DNA of 64,000 nucleotides from Cycas panzhihuaensis (GCA_023213395.1 CM041465.1:129897741-129961740); one strand, 5' to 3'; shown: positions 35,596-47,290, counted from the first letter of the stretch. A program made the numbers and translations. The notes: generated by a model not told the origin, from the letters alone.

Positions 35596-36617
35596 TCAAA
35601 TGCCGGTGAAGTGTGGGATCTGTTGATGCAGCTTCCTCATTGAGAGTAAGCTTAGATCCATTCTCCATAGGTGTAGGCGTTGTTTTGCAGTCATGCATCC
35701 TAAACCGCTGCAAAATGTCCCAAGAATATTTCGCTTGGGAAATGAAGATATAGCTTGGCTGTTGCCATATCTCAAAGCCTAAAAAATAATGGAGAAGTCC
35801 AAGATCTGTCATCTTGAAACTTCTCTTCAAATCATCTTGGAGAATGTGAATCATGTTAGTGTCACTACGAGTGATCACTAAGTCATCTACATACAAGGCA
35901 ACAAAAATTACATGGTTCGTTTCATGTTTTATATGCAAATTAGGATTTGAAGTAGATCGATGAAACCCATGTCTCAAGAAGTAGTCATCGATCTTCGAGT
36001 ACCATGCCCTTGGAGCTTACTTCAAGCCATATAACGCCTTTTTTAGGCGATATACAAAGTGCATATAACGCCTTTTTTAGGCGATATACAAAGTGCTCCT
36101 TACCTTGTACTTTGTATCCGGGAGGTTGCTCCAAATACACCTCCTCCTGAAGATCGCCATTAAGAAAGGCGCTCTTCACGTCCATCTGATAAACAGGCCA
36201 TTTGCATTGAGCAGCTAAGGCCAAGAGAAGTCTGATGGTATTCATGTTCGCCACTGGTGCAAAAGTTTCTTCATAATCTATGCCTTCTTTTTGTTTAAAT
36301 CCTTTTGCAACAAGGCGTGCTTTCTGCCTTTTAAGTGAACCATCAGAATGGAATTTGGTCTTGTAGACCCATTTGCAATTGATTGCCTGTTTGTGTTTAG
36401 GCAATTCAACCAAATTCCAAGTACCATTCTTTTCAATAGAATGGAGTTTTTCATCCATGGCAGCCTTCCAATTTTCATTTTTAGAAGCCTCCTCAAAAGT
36501 GGAAGGCTCATCAACACAAAGCACTTCGGCCATAAGTGCATAATTGGTTTGCTGCTGATATTTAGATGGACGTTTTCGTTCAATGATGTGACCGTCTGAG
36601 GCATTTGTGTGTACCAT
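35507..36617 (-). pseudogene. Copia J reverse transcriptase
   Basis: The first part (36617-35985) has ENWKAAMDEKLHSIEKNGTWNLVELP (read in overlapping segments), [58 protein letters not shown] and HFVYRLKKALY. It is then thrown out of frame by a 35 bp tandem duplication at about 36027-36096. The second part (35977-35507) has LYVDDLVITRSD with intact YVDD, LLHYFLGFEIWQQP and ISQAKYSWDIL. Without the duplication the domain would be nearly intact. Confidence 0.9.
36027..36096 (-). repeat. 35 bp tandem duplication in copia J RT
   Basis: The phrase ATATAACGCC, TTTTTTAGGC, GATATACAAAGTGC occurs twice in direct succession. Because 35 is not a multiple of three it shifts the RT frame exactly after KKALY. 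Elements A and R have a single copy here. Confidence 0.88.
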
Positions 36618-36639
36618 TTGGGTAACTTTTGAATTGAAG

Positions 36640-37140
36640 TTACTTGAACTTCAAGATCTTACGGTGTAAGTGGTTGGTCAATGTAAGATGAGCTTGGATC
36701 AAGTGGAGCAAATTCGGTTGAAGTGGATGGTCTAGGCGTGCAGATGATGAACAAGGTGTAGAAGATTGAGAGGGAAGGAAGGCCTCAACAATCTTCTTGC
36801 CTTTGTCAATGGGAGGTTGCATGCATCTTTGTTTGCACCTCCTTGTGATCTTCTTGACAAAGATGACATCTCTTGAGAGATGCATTTTCTTCCCTATTGG
36901 ATCATACAACTTGTAGGCTTTCTTTGTGAATGGCATAACCTACAAAGATGCATTTTAGACTATGCTTGTCTAATTTCTTCCTTTCTTGATCGGGAATGTG
37001 CATATAAGCGGTGCACCCAAAAGTCCTCAAATGGTGACAGTGGGCTTTTGCTAGACCGTGCCTCCTCGGGTGTCATGTTGGTGGCTAACGTAGTAGGGCT
37101 GCGATTGGCCACATAAGCGATTGTGTGAAATGTACCTTGA
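36640..37140 (-). pseudogene. Copia J integrase C-terminus and linker
   Basis: It contains KKAYKLYDPIGKKMHLSRDVIFV, then DKGKKIVEAFLPSQSSTP and a serine/leucine-rich linker. It matches the element A segment at 4140-3900 and element R at 59500-59800. Frame changes near 36840 and upstream of 36940 break continuity with the integrase core. Confidence 0.75.
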
Positions 37141-37181
37141 TGGCTCGAGTGAGTCCTTGTGCATGCATCATAGCTTTGGCT

Positions 37182-38327
37182 TTATTGGCCAAAGTTACAT
37201 TCATCCGTTCGGAGACTCCATTTTGTTGAGGAGTGTGAGGTATCGTCGGTTGTCTCGAATGTCGTTATCCTTGCAGATTGGGTGAATTCATTTGATGTAA
37301 ATTCACCTCCATTGTCTATCCTGAATGTTTTGATTGAATGGCCAGACTCATTTTCCACTTCAAGCTTGAATTCTTTGAACTTGGAAAATGCTTCAGATTT
37401 GTGTTTGATGAAATAGACCCAAACTTTGTGAGAAAAGTCATCAATGAAGGAGATGTAATACAAAGCTCCTCCAAAAGATGATGTGGACATAGGTCCACAC
37501 AAATCCGAATGTACTAGCTGCAGAGGATGTGATGCACGCCATGCTTTGCCTTTAGGGAAAGGCAAGCGATGCTGAGTTGCCATAATGCACGCTTCTCTAA
37601 AACATTTCGTTCCATAAATCTTAGGAAGCCCATGTACCATGTTCTTGTTGATCATCTGCCTCAAATTGTCTAAGCTCAAATGGCCTAGACGTTGATGCCA
37701 AAGTTGCATCTTGGACAAGTAAGGAGTGACAATGGAACCAGAGTAAGCAGAATCAAGTGTTATATTATTTGCATCCAACTTGTAGAGGCCTTGATCCTCA
37801 TAGCCATGACTACTACTTGGTCTTCTTTGTCACGATTATACATTTCCCGTTTTGGAACAATACACTCATCTGTTGCTTGTCCAACTTGCTAACAGATAGT
37901 AAATTTTTGTCCATTGAAGGTATTAAATAGGCATTGCCATCGGGAAATGTGGAGGAAGGATTTGATGAAGAAGAAAATGGAGTTATTGTGCCTACTCCAG
38001 AAATTTTGATAGATTGATTATTCCCAAAGGTCACTGATTGACCTTTGCCTACCTTGATGTTGGTGAGGAGCTCTTCACTTCCAGTCATGTGTTGTGAAGC
38101 TCCAGAATCAATAATCCAAGTTTCATCAACCTTGGATATTTGATATGCATAGAACAGTTTGTCTTGATCTGCAAACTGATTAAAGTGGCGTTGATTGCCA
38201 CCTCTGAAACCCCCCCTTCCTCTTTGACCTCCTCATTAGGCACCTCGATTTGGTCGAGGGGGTTGTTCTTCTTGAAACCTTCTTTGGTATTGGCGTGGCT
38301 ATTCTTTGTCGGCTGTCTTCTTGGCAT
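37182..38327 (-). pseudogene. Copia J protease and integrase core
   Basis: The protease motif WIIDSGASQHMTG is intact near 38090-38135. The stretch 38088-37813 continues with TGSEELLTNIKVGKGQSVTFGNN and IPSMDKNLLSVSKLDKQQMSVLF. The integrase part (37778-37182) has HQRLGH, then KCFREAC (the zinc CxxC lost by Cys to Arg), HSDLCGPM, FIDDFSHKVWVYF and RIDNGGEF, then a frameshift before the catalytic Glu. At least two frame changes separate the pieces. Confidence 0.87.
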
Positions 38328-39135
38328 GGTCTATTTGTTGTTGGCGTAGATTTGCTTGCTTTTTCCGACAATCAGGTGCTATGTGGCCAGGTTTGCCACA
38401 ATAATGACATACAACATTGGTCCTTGAAGACCCAATGTTCATGTTCCCAAACTGCTTTGAAAGTGCAGGTTTGGCCTTTGAATTGGCCGTGAATGCACCT
38501 GATGTAGATGGTTCCTCTGCATTATCCTTACTGTAGATTTGTTCTTCTTGAAGTAGCAGACTTTCAAATTCGTTGAATGTCATAGTTTTGAGAGAACCTT
38601 CTCTTGTAGTAGACGAAATGAAGCCATTGTAGTCATTCGGTAAGGCTTTGGTGATGGATGTGATCAATTCATCCCTTGTAGCTGGACTTCCAAGTGTATT
38701 TAGTTCATTACATACCTCCTTGATGGAGGAAAGAAAAGCCGACATGGGCTTGATAAATTTGACAGAATAAAATTTTGCCTTAACCATTAAAATGCGAGCT
38801 TGATCTCGCCTTTCATACAATGAGGACAAAGTGTCCCAAGCTTCCTTAGAAGTGTTAGCACCAGCAATATTCTGATCTACATGCACATCAACAGTCATGT
38901 GAAGGAATGCCAAAGCAATTTCATCTTTGGCTTCCTAAGTAGCAAGCAAAGCATCATCAGGTTGCACAGTAACATTTCCATTGGTAACAGGTGCTGGTCG
39001 AGGTAATCTCCCAGAAACATAACTCCAAAATTCTTTCATGATTAGCAAGTTCTGAGTGAGTCTCTTCCATTCTTGATAATTATCTTGTCCTGTTAACCGA
39101 ATGGTGCATGCATTTAACATGTTTATGGAAGCCAT
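38299..39135 (-). pseudogene. Copia J gag
   Basis: ATG at 39135 gives MASINMLNACTIRLTGQDNYQEWKR. The frame is open except for one TGG-to-TAG stop at about 38935 in LLAT(W)EAKDEIALAF. After it come TSKEAWDTLSSLYERRDQARIL, SIKEVCNELNTLG and MTFNEFESLLLQEEQIY, then an intact zinc knuckle CHYCGKPGHIAPDC followed by a basic tail. With one base changed this would be a full copia gag, so it is the least damaged gene of the element. Confidence 0.9.
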
Positions 39136-40184
39136 GTTTCAGTTTATAAAAGCTTGAAGCTAGCAGATAACTTGGAAACTCAAAGTTTTCGTCACTTAAG
39201 TTCCACCTTCTAACAAAACCAACAGTCCTGATCTTACTAGAAGATCCAACAACTGAATGGAATGATGAGGGGTGGAGGACTAGGCTATGGAGTTGGTCCA
39301 ACTTGATCTTATAGAGGAGATCCAATAGTTGGCCAAGTTAAATCTAGGACAAGGCAGGTAGGGTTGATCTGCATGGACGTACCATGCTTTCCCTGGGATT
39401 CACAGCCCCAATATCACCCTTTTCGAACCTCCTTTCCCTCAAGCAACCTTAATTGTTGTGCATTGACTGTACGGTCGGTTGGTCCCTTAGGGAATGCACC
39501 AAGCTTAAGGTTAATTTAGAGGCAAGGTTTGAACCTTTTTCGAGCCTCTCCAACAGATTTTAAGTCACTTTTTAGCAGATTTTAAAGTGAACTTAGATTT
39601 CTTTTTGCTTGGAAAATGTACTTATGAAAATGCTTTGATTAAGCTTTACAATGAAAGTGGCTTCAAGAGGAAGCAATATAAGTACATCAATATGAACACT
39701 AGTAGTGTTTTTACAATGAGCACTTTAATGAAAAATGTAGTGCTTTGTTGATCCAAGTAAGAAACCAAATGCTTGATTACAATAAGTTTTGCAAAGTACT
39801 TTTTGAAAAAAAGGCTTAAGTACTGAAAAGGATACAAGTGGGTTCCTTTTAATGCTGAAAAAGTGAAGGTAAGAGAACCACTTGCATAAAAATGGACATC
39901 AAGCACCAAGTGTTGGGACTTTAAATTAGTCTCGAGAATCAAAAGAAGAAGTGATTTTTATTAAGTACAAAGTGTTTTGAACCCTCTTTGAGACTAAGGG
40001 TTATTAGGTCACCATGCAAGGTGCCTTAAAAGTGTTTAAAAATTAGTGATAAATATCACTTTTTTGATATGAAAAACACTTGAAATCACTTCTCTTAAAG
40101 TCAATTAACATTTGTTCAAAAACCTTGAAAATGCCATAGAAGAGCTCTGTATTCAGCTGTTGTATGTAGCTTCAGAAAACAACA
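39136..40184 (-). other. Copia J leader, gag-proximal part
   Basis: No coding sequence. It is alignable by eye with the leader of element A (6441-7480): for example ATGAGGGGTGGAGGACTAGGC, TGCACCAAGCTTAAGGTTA and GGTCACCATGCAAGGTGCC are shared. Confidence 0.65.
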
Positions 40185-40705
40185 CTTTAAGTATGAAGAC
40201 AACTCTTTAAGTATGAAAAACAGCTCTCATAAAGTATGAAAACAACTTTTTAAGTATGAAAAACAACTGTGATAAAGTATGAAAACAACTCTTTAAGTAT
40301 GAAAACATAGCTGTTTAAGTATGAAAACAGCTCTTTAAATATGAAAAACAACTGTCATAAAGTATGAAAACAGCTCTTTATGTATGAAAACAGTTGTCAT
40401 AAAGTATGAAAACAACTCTTTAAGTATGAAAAACAGCTCTCATAAAGTATGAAAACAGCTTTTAAGTATGAAAAACAGTTGTCATAAAGTATGAAAACAA
40501 CTCTTTAAGTATGAAAACACAGCTGTTTAAGTATGAAAACAACTCTTTAAGTATGAAAAACAACTGTCATAAAGTATGAAAACAGCTCTTTAAGTATGAA
40601 AAACAACTGTCATAAAGTATGAAAACAGCGCTTTAAAGATGAAAACAACTGTCATAAAGTATGAAAACAGCTCTTTAAGTATGAAAACACAGCTGTTTAA
40701 CTTTA
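40185..40705 (-). repeat. 43 bp minisatellite in copia J leader
   Basis: About a dozen imperfect units, each made of two similar halves of about 21 bp: AAGTATGAAAACAGCTCTTT and AAGTATGAAAAACAACTGTC-type. Every half carries AAGTATGAAAA. Units vary at AACAACT/AACAGCT and in the presence of CATAAAGTATG. The array lies between the primer-binding site and gag. Element A has no such array at the same place. Confidence 0.92.
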
Positions 40706-41232
40706 AGTATGAAAACTAGCAATTTTTTATGCTTTTTGAGTGGGATTTCAAGGCTGAAAATGCCCAGAAATTGATCCACAGCCTACAAGAGGACTAATAA
40801 CTTGAAACAAACTTCATTAAAGAGTTTCAGTGAGCTGCATAATATGCCAGCACTTGAACTATGAGAAGAAAGCATTTCGAGAAAATTGCTGTCCACCATG
40901 AAAAACGTGAGTACTTTGCTCAAAAACCTTGTAAAAAATCTGAAAAATAATTTCAGATTTGAGTATGAAAAGCTCCTCCTTTTAAACTACTCCAGCAAAG
41001 CCTTGAACCTACATGCTGCACTCTTGGTAAAAGTCTGAAAAACAATTCAGATTTGAAATGTACTTGCTCCAGCCTGCAAATGTAGCTCCAAAAGCTTGAA
41101 CCTGCAAAAAAAATCTTCAAAACAAACCTTGGATCGCCTTCGGAGTGTGAAGGTCGTCACCAAGGGTTTGTAGCTTTCTCCAGATCTCCTTGAGCAGCTG
41201 CAAAACAGAATAGAGGGAGCTAGTCTCCTCTT
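40706..41232 (-). other. Copia J leader, primer-binding-site-proximal part
   Basis: No gene seen. It includes several AAAATCTGAAAAACAATTCAGATTT-like partial repeats (about 40930-41060) and ends with the primer-binding site at 41233-41244. Phrases such as CCTTGGATYGCCTTC and GGTCRTCACCAAGGGTTTGTA are shared with element A near 8605-8650. Confidence 0.55.
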
Positions 41233-41246
41233 GCTCTGATACCAAA

Positions 41247-41799
41247 TGTGAAAAGAGGCTAGATGGCCTCAACAGTTCCAAGATCTAGAAACTAGGATCA
41301 CTCTAGTTCTAGTTGCAGAAATACAAACAAGTATAATACCCTCAAGGTAAAGAGAAAGCAAAGAGACAAAACATGAATGCAGGAGCAAGAGAAAATGATA
41401 CCCAATATGTGGAGTTGGAATTGGTCCAACCTCCAAAGAATGAACAGTTTGATTAGCAAAGCGACAAAGATAACTGTCTGACTCAACTCTCTTATGAGAC
41501 AATGAGAAGAGGTCTCGTTATATAGAGTGAGAACAGAGACCTAAGGCCGTGGATGTTTGACAAGTGTCAAACATCCAAGATACATGCCTTGCATGTTGGA
41601 CATGTGTCCTTTTGGGCTCTCATGTGAGCAAAAATGCATGAGGGTCCATTTGACCCTTTAGTGACAACGTTGTGTCACTAGAAAGAATGTGGGTGTGCAC
41701 TTTATCACTTAAGTGATAAGTCACCCCTAAAGTAAAAAGTATACATATTACATGAAAATAAAAGTACATTATCTTAACATGTAAACATAAGGTTTAACA
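41247..41799 (-). repeat. 5' LTR of copia J
   Basis: It starts TGTGAAAAGAGG two bases after the primer-binding site and ends GGTTTAACA, followed by target duplication TTAAA. By eye about eight scattered substitutions separate it from 34392-34944, plus one cluster of about ten changes at 41460-41485. Confidence 0.95.
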
Positions 41800-42960
41800 T
41801 TAAATACAATATGAGACTCCCTTCTCTTTCAAAGATGCTTGAGGCATCATGAGTTGAGGGATGGTTACGAAACTTAGAAAGGAATCTCCATGAAATAGAA
41901 AACTAAAGCATCTACTCAAAATTGAAGATTGGTTACACTTTTGTAGCTGACATGCAAACTAATTTAATCACACAATAACTTAAGACCTTGCAATAGAAAA
42001 CTAAGTTTGATTATACACTAACTTGATTCGCTTCTATAAGTTAAGTGAACCCAAACTTGAAATAGAAAACTAACTTGAGTCAAATTTATAGCTTAAGTAA
42101 ACTCAACGTCAAAATAAAAAATAAAGTACATCATAACAGAAAATGGTTGTGTTTTATGTTACATAGGTAAGTAGTAACCATACTCATCCTATCTTCGTAT
42201 ATCTCTTCATTTGAATCTATATAGTTCTGTGTACTTCCCCCCTAATAGTGATATCTCTTATTTATAATGTCTCTTGGTGGTTACTATTGAATGCAATTGA
42301 TACAATCCTCAAATATGCACTTATAACGTGACTATAACAATCGCTTACTGTTTGTAGTAACCTTGAACTACGATGATGATCACTAATCGTATGTTATCAT
42401 TGGGTGCTTTCTGGAGAAACTAGAAATCCGGGTGCATCAACCTAGTTCAGGGTGCACAAACTAAACTCTAGGTACATAAACCTAGCTCTTCTTGCATCCT
42501 GAACCCTGGGAGCATCAATCAGACTTTGAATTCATCAATTGAACTCTAAGTTCTTCAACTGACCTTTGGGCACACCAACCAAGAATCTGCTTCAGTCAAA
42601 CACATCTCTGCTTTGACCTAACACATCTCCACTTTTACTGAGGATGTCTCCACTTTGATTGAGCGCTCAATTTATTTGAATCAGGCACTCTGTCTGTTGG
42701 TGATGTATTTGCTAAATATTGGTTACATCCTCAGAAACAGGCCTACTCTATGCATAAACTGAGCCAATTCTTAACATCAACTAATTATAAACTTGCTCCT
42801 TGAAAACCAACTTTGTTCTTATAAACCATGGATGGATTTTGTGCCCCCTTACAAATTCCCACCATGGAAGGATACAAAGCCTCTTCCCCTCATCAAAGGA
42901 TTTGCTAGTATATTTTCTGAGATAATGTTTCCTACTAGAGTCTAATTCTAAAGAAGGCCA
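41800..42960. other. Unassigned sequence right of J
   Basis: I recognise no gene. The first part should belong to the LTR that J interrupted. At 42370-42720 there is a loosely repetitive tract with phrases GGTGCATCAACCTAG, GGTGCACAAACTAAAC and GGTACATAAACCTAG, and later CATCTCYRCTTTGA repeated three times. Confidence 0.45.
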
Positions 42961-42974
42961 CCTAGAATGGGTTC

Positions 42975-43745
42975 AATGTGAGGGCAGCATGCCCAAGTTT
43001 GATGGCAAAGGAGGAATGTTCCCTGAAGGCATGCGTGCCTAGACCAACAAAGTCGCCTGAGCGATACCAATCTTTGATGGTGTTGTGAGGATTGCATTGG
43101 ATGTTACTCGTGCAATAGCTGCCTATAATCCTGAAAATATGCATGAGTGGCATGCTCAGAAATGAAGAGGAGGGGCAAGTGTTAGGCCCAAATCTATTCA
43201 TCATTATGCTTGTGTCTTCCTTGGCTTTGTGGATATTTTGTGCAAGTGTTGTCCTATGGATGTTACATATGGTGTTAAAGGTATGGGTGTCACACACGAT
43301 GTGCATTTCTTGAATGTTATGAGTGATGTATGAATCTTCATATAAATGTTGTTGTTCTCCATTGTGATTAATAATCAGAAGTTATTAGTTGAGCTCATTC
43401 TGCCAGGTTGGTTGTTAACAGTCACTCTAGGGCATCATGATAGGAGTCAAGAACACAAACAATTACTTGCTTAGATTTCTTGTTTCTCTCCCTATGCACA
43501 TGTGCTTACTGACAATTATTTAGAACATATCTGGATTCTTGCATGTATTTCTTGAGGTTTGTAGTTAGCCTTTGATGCTTGCATACAACTGTTGATGCTT
43601 GTGCTTAGACATTCGTATTCAGTCTTTGAGGTTTGCATATGATCTATGTACACCATTCTTTACTCGTCATCTCAAATGTTCTGATCCAACAATGATCTTA
43701 TTAGCATGGCATGTTACATGTCCAGTTTATTTTTTGGGTTTTGTG
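42975..43745 (+). pseudogene. Decayed unidentified coding sequence, left part
   Basis: The plus strand reads as protein over long stretches, interrupted by stops: MPKFDGKGGMFPEGMRA, IPIFDGVVRIALDVTRA, YNPENMHEWHAQK, RPKSIHHYACVFLGFVDILCK, MDVTYGVKGMGVTHDV, ELILPGWLLTVTLGHHDRS and SPYAHVLTDNYLEHIWILACI. Several stops are of the kind expected from CAG or CGA codons by C-to-T change (RA-TAG-TN, A-TGA-AI, K-TGA-RG, LLA-TAG-IS). I do not recognise the family. Element M interrupts it at 43746, and it seems to resume at 48284. Confidence 0.5.
43525..43745 (+). repeat. Left copy of the 221 bp direct repeat flanking M
   Basis: It runs from ACATATCTGGATTC to GGGTTTTGTG, directly before LTR M. The copy at 48063-48283 has the same length and differs at three positions by eye. 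It takes the place normally held by a 5 bp target duplication. Confidence 0.93.
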
Positions 43746-44106
43746 TGTAGGAATAAGTGGATAGGAGTAGGAGACATGTCATAAAGCACATGTGAAAAAC
43801 ACAAGAGATGACAATACGACAATGACTCACAACTCTCCAAATCTCATTAAGAAAATATGTAAGGTACAAATACATATTTATAACTTTACACTAAGTCTAA
43901 ACATAAGAGGTGGTTCAACAACTCCCATGATTTTTGGTGTGCTCAAACTACCTCATTAATAGTTGAGCATCTTTGACTTCTAGAACCTTTTGACTAGGAA
44001 TCTTCTCTCACTAGAATATTCTTATATAGAATATTCCATGTGAGGAATTATTCTAATGAAATGAACTTAAATGGACATGTAAATGGGAATGTACATTATT
44101 CCAACA
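43746..44106 (-). repeat. 3' LTR of element M
   Basis: It starts TGTAGGAATAAGTGG and ends ATTATTCCAACA, followed by CCCCCCC. It differs from 47702-48062 at only a few sites, so the insertion is recent compared with most others here. A TATA-like box (rc of CTTATATAGAA) lies near 44019-44029. Confidence 0.93.
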
Positions 44107-44189
44107 CCCCCCCATAATGTTAAGTTCATTTCCTTACATAAGCATCAGTGTCCTAAGTCTCTTAAAAATTTCTCACCACTTAAAGTCTA

Positions 44190-44440
44190 AGTGAGAATAC
44201 AACTTGAGGGACAATACATCAACTTAACTATGCCATGCTCCATATGCTGTCGAATAGAATGATGGTGATGGAATCCCAATTCTTCGATAGTTGGAAGGCA
44301 TTTTGTTGTAGTAGAACAACTGAAGAAGTCAAGGGAAGTCAATGAAGCCCATAATGGCTTCTCAAATGCTGTGACTGCTGCTTTGCATACCGTCTTGGTG
44401 GAATAAGCTATCCACATCAAGTGATCAATCAGAATTAGGT
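44190..44440 (-). pseudogene. Copia RNase H remnant in M
   Basis: Read on minus: FHHHSIRQHMEHGIVKLMYC corresponds to the HHHFIR-E-V-G-I-L-Y part near the end of copia RNase H. The upstream match fades quickly. It links M to copia, but no other pol motif is left. Confidence 0.5.
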
Positions 44441-44667
44441 GCCAATGCACATTCTGTTGTTGATTCCGCCTTAAACTGCTATAAGAGATCAACCAGAACC
44501 AAGTGGTTTATGCACATCCTGTCGTTGATTTGTATCAACCAGAACTAAGTGTCATCCACATCCTGTCGTTGAATTGACTCAACCAGAACTAAGTGGTCTA
44601 TGCACATTCTGTCGTTGATTATGATCAACCAGAACTAAGTGTCATCCACATCCTGTCGTTGGTTTGC
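44418..44667 (-). repeat. Minisatellite of about 46 bp, five units, in M
   Basis: Each unit contains ATCAACCAGAACTAAGTG, then CACATCCTGTCGTTG-like text. The first unit is more diverged (CAATCAGAATTAGGTG). Units alternate between GGTYTATGCACAT and TCATCCACAT forms, so the real period may be a pair of units. Confidence 0.88.
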
Positions 44668-44699
44668 CTTTGCAGTTGCCTTTACAAAGCTCCCAAAGA

Positions 44700-46490
44700 G
44701 GATTTCATCATCCTCTTGCAGTACATACTAGTTGTGATCATCAATGCGTGAATATCACGCTCATTGTCCTGCTTCTCCAAATGTCATAATCTTGGCTTAC
44801 AATATTGTGCTTGATTCTATGCACTATTGTCATTTTCAAGACATTGTTGCTTCATAGAACTGTTAGGTGTTTTCATTAACACCACAACACTACTATTATC
44901 ATCACCATAACACAATAAGTTGCAATAGTAAGCTACCCAACTCACAAATGAAAGAGTTTGTGGTAGACAAAGGTATGATAAGTATCATATAGGTTGATAC
45001 TCTACAATTCAACAACATAAGTCATTTGTCTCCTTCAGTTTCTGCACATGAAGAGACTAGCAAGTATCAAGACTCTAATAAATCATTAAGAGTCATTTTG
45101 CATCATATGCAAGCAAATAAGGATGAGTAATTAACTCATCAACCACTAGCAAATGCTAGTGTTCCAGGTTCCAATTCTGCCAAGTCATGTCGTATCATGT
45201 TGTATGACACCATGTTGAGCCGCACCGTGTTGCCTTTAATTGGGTCTGATTAGGCATCGTCTTCTCTCCTTCAACAACTCCCATAGGTCTTTGTAAGACT
45301 GAAAGTGTTACATTACATAGGACTTACATTTTGTCTTAGTGAATCTAGCAAATTTTAGCTAATTATTCACAGACATTTTATGAAATATGTAATTAAGAAA
45401 TTAAGGAGAAAATGTTTTAAATCACCGCAAGTATGAGTGCCACATTACTCAGTGACCGCAAGGTGAATTACACTTAAAAGAGTCCAAATAAAAAGGTTTA
45501 AAACACCTTTTAACTTACATCATTGAAGAGGAAGAAGTACATTAAAAGATCATCTTAAAGTGCTCAAAAAAGAGGATTAAGTACATTAAAACTCCCCTTT
45601 AAAATATTCTCAAAGTACATTGAAAAATCCCTCTAGAAATAGAGCCAAAATATAACTCTAAAGAGGATTAAGTATTTGAGAAACAGTTCTTGAAGTACTC
45701 CTTAATGAAGCCAATAATTACCTTTAAAAGAAGACAAACTCCTTAAGGTATTATGCCCTTGAAAGAAGACAAAATAAAGCTTGATAGCTTAATGTCTTCA
45801 TGAGGTTTTATATCCTTTTAATGTGTTGCCAAAGGTGCTCTTTTATATTACCAAAAGATGCTTTTAAAAAGAAGAGGATTTGCCACATTAATAATCCTCT
45901 TAAAGCATCTTTATGCCACCAATAACGTCTCTTTTAAAGAGGATAAATTACATTAAGATCCTCTTGTATGCCACCAAAAGGATGCTTTGAAAAAGAGGAC
46001 AAAATACTTAACAAGATCCTCTTATAGTATGCTTCAAATGAAGCCATCAGAATATATTTCAAAGAGGATAGAGTGCTTTTAAAAACCTACTGAAATACTT
46101 TTTCAAGTGTCGCCAATAATACCCTTTAAAAAAAGGATGATTTACATAAGGCAAATCCTCTTGAAGTGCCTTTTATATTGCCAAAAGTATACCTTTTAAA
46201 GAGGATAAATTGCAATGAAGAGATCCTCTTGAGGTACTTGTTATGCCGCCTAAAAGATACATTAAAAAGAAGATAACCTTAATAAATCCTCTTAAAATAC
46301 AACTCCGATCTATAATATTCTTTTAAGTGCTATAAATAAAATCTCTCTTTTGTAAATATTAAAGAGACAAAGGAATATGTTTAAATCTCTTTAATAAAAA
46401 CTTATTAAAAAGAAACTTTAGAAAGAAACCTATTATAACAATAGGTATATTCTTATGAATATACCAATGTATATAAGATAAACATTGGTC
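44700..46490 (-). other. Element M interior with degenerate repeat field
   Basis: No coding sequence seen. From about 45400 to 46340 there are many imperfect repeats built around AAAGAGGATTAAGTACATTAAA, AGATCCTCTTAAAGTGC and GCCACCAAAAGATGC motifs. The strand contains both AAGAGGAT and ATCCTCTT, so local hairpins are likely. Confidence 0.6.
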
Positions 46491-46519
46491 ATATAACAAA
46501 AAATTAATTTTTGTTCGGA

Positions 46520-47290
46520 TTTTTCTTTTTGGCGGCGAGAGTTTCTCTCCGTCTGCTTGTTTTCCGTCTCCCGGCTCGGCGGCTGAGACGGCGGCTACGA
46601 TGGCTCCGTTTCCATGGGCGGCGAACAGACGACGGTTGGCAGGGCTATGGCAGCTCCTCAACGATGGCGAGCAGGTAGCGTTGACCTAGCTTTCTCAGCA
46701 ACGGCTCGAAAACGGCTCCAGCAACTTCACTAGGTGGTGGCAGAGCTCCTATAGCTATGGCAGTCAGGATGGCAGCTACAGGATGACACAGTGTCTAGCA
46801 ACGACTCCTTCCCATCACAGGTGCGCCTTCCGTCGACAGTGTTCTGTGCGGTGGGAGGACGTCTGGTAGCAGGCTAATGCAGAGCGTGTAGCGGCAACTG
46901 GAGGGCGGCTTAGACGATTAGGGTCTCGAGCTTCGACTGGCAGGTAAAGGTTCCGTCAACGGAGGACAACGCTGATAGTCGGGCGGCAATGGCAGTCCAT
47001 AATGGAGACTAAATTGTACACAAACGATTGATAATCCCACGTGGAGATACGCGGAGCACTTACGGAGGACAGGTCTTCTCTCAGTTGCGCCTCCTTCTCT
47101 GCAATTTCGTAAAAGAGAGCAGTGATTCCTGGCTGTGATAGGGCAGAGTGCAGGCAGCTCGTACCATTGGTGATGGCAATCGGCGACTCCCTTTGATGTG
47201 GGTACAAATGGAGGCGGTGCTCCAATCAGCAACTGTGCAGATATGACAACAACCAGCTTTGTACCATTTGGTGGTTAAAATTTGGCGGTC
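46520..47290 (-). other. GC-rich block in M leader
   Basis: This stretch (for example GGCGGCGAGAG, GGCTCGGCGGCTGAGACGG) is much richer in G+C and CpG than any neighbour. It lies about 400 bp inside the primer-binding site, in the 5' leader. Minus frames are open in short pieces with Ala-rich peptides (GAIVAAVSAAEPGDG), but no known domain appears. It may be host-derived (a CpG-rich 5' exon or promoter) or a family-specific leader. Confidence 0.5.

Larger units (their letters stand above)
34392..41799 (-). mobile_element. Ty1/copia retrotransposon J (complete ends)
   Basis: LTRs at 34392-34944 and 41247-41799, both 553 bp, bound a 7.4 kb minus-strand element. The target duplication TTAAA is perfect (34387-34391 and 41800-41804). 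The polypurine tract follows the left LTR, and the primer-binding site TGGTATCAGAGC is at 41233-41244. Gag, protease, integrase, RT and RNase H are all present in order, but with a TAG in gag, frameshifts in integrase, and a 35 bp duplication in RT. LTR divergence is low apart from one short cluster. It is the best-preserved copia element here by its ends. Confidence 0.93.

Noticed and set aside
40185-40705. CRISPR-like repeat array
   Set aside because: The units follow one another without unique spacers, and both halves of the unit are variants of the same sequence. The place is a copia leader in a plant genome, so this is a minisatellite.
42962-43306. Minus-strand open frame of 114 codons
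   Set aside because: It is antisense to a plus-strand reading that looks far more protein-like. It probably stays open only because of that sequence's composition.
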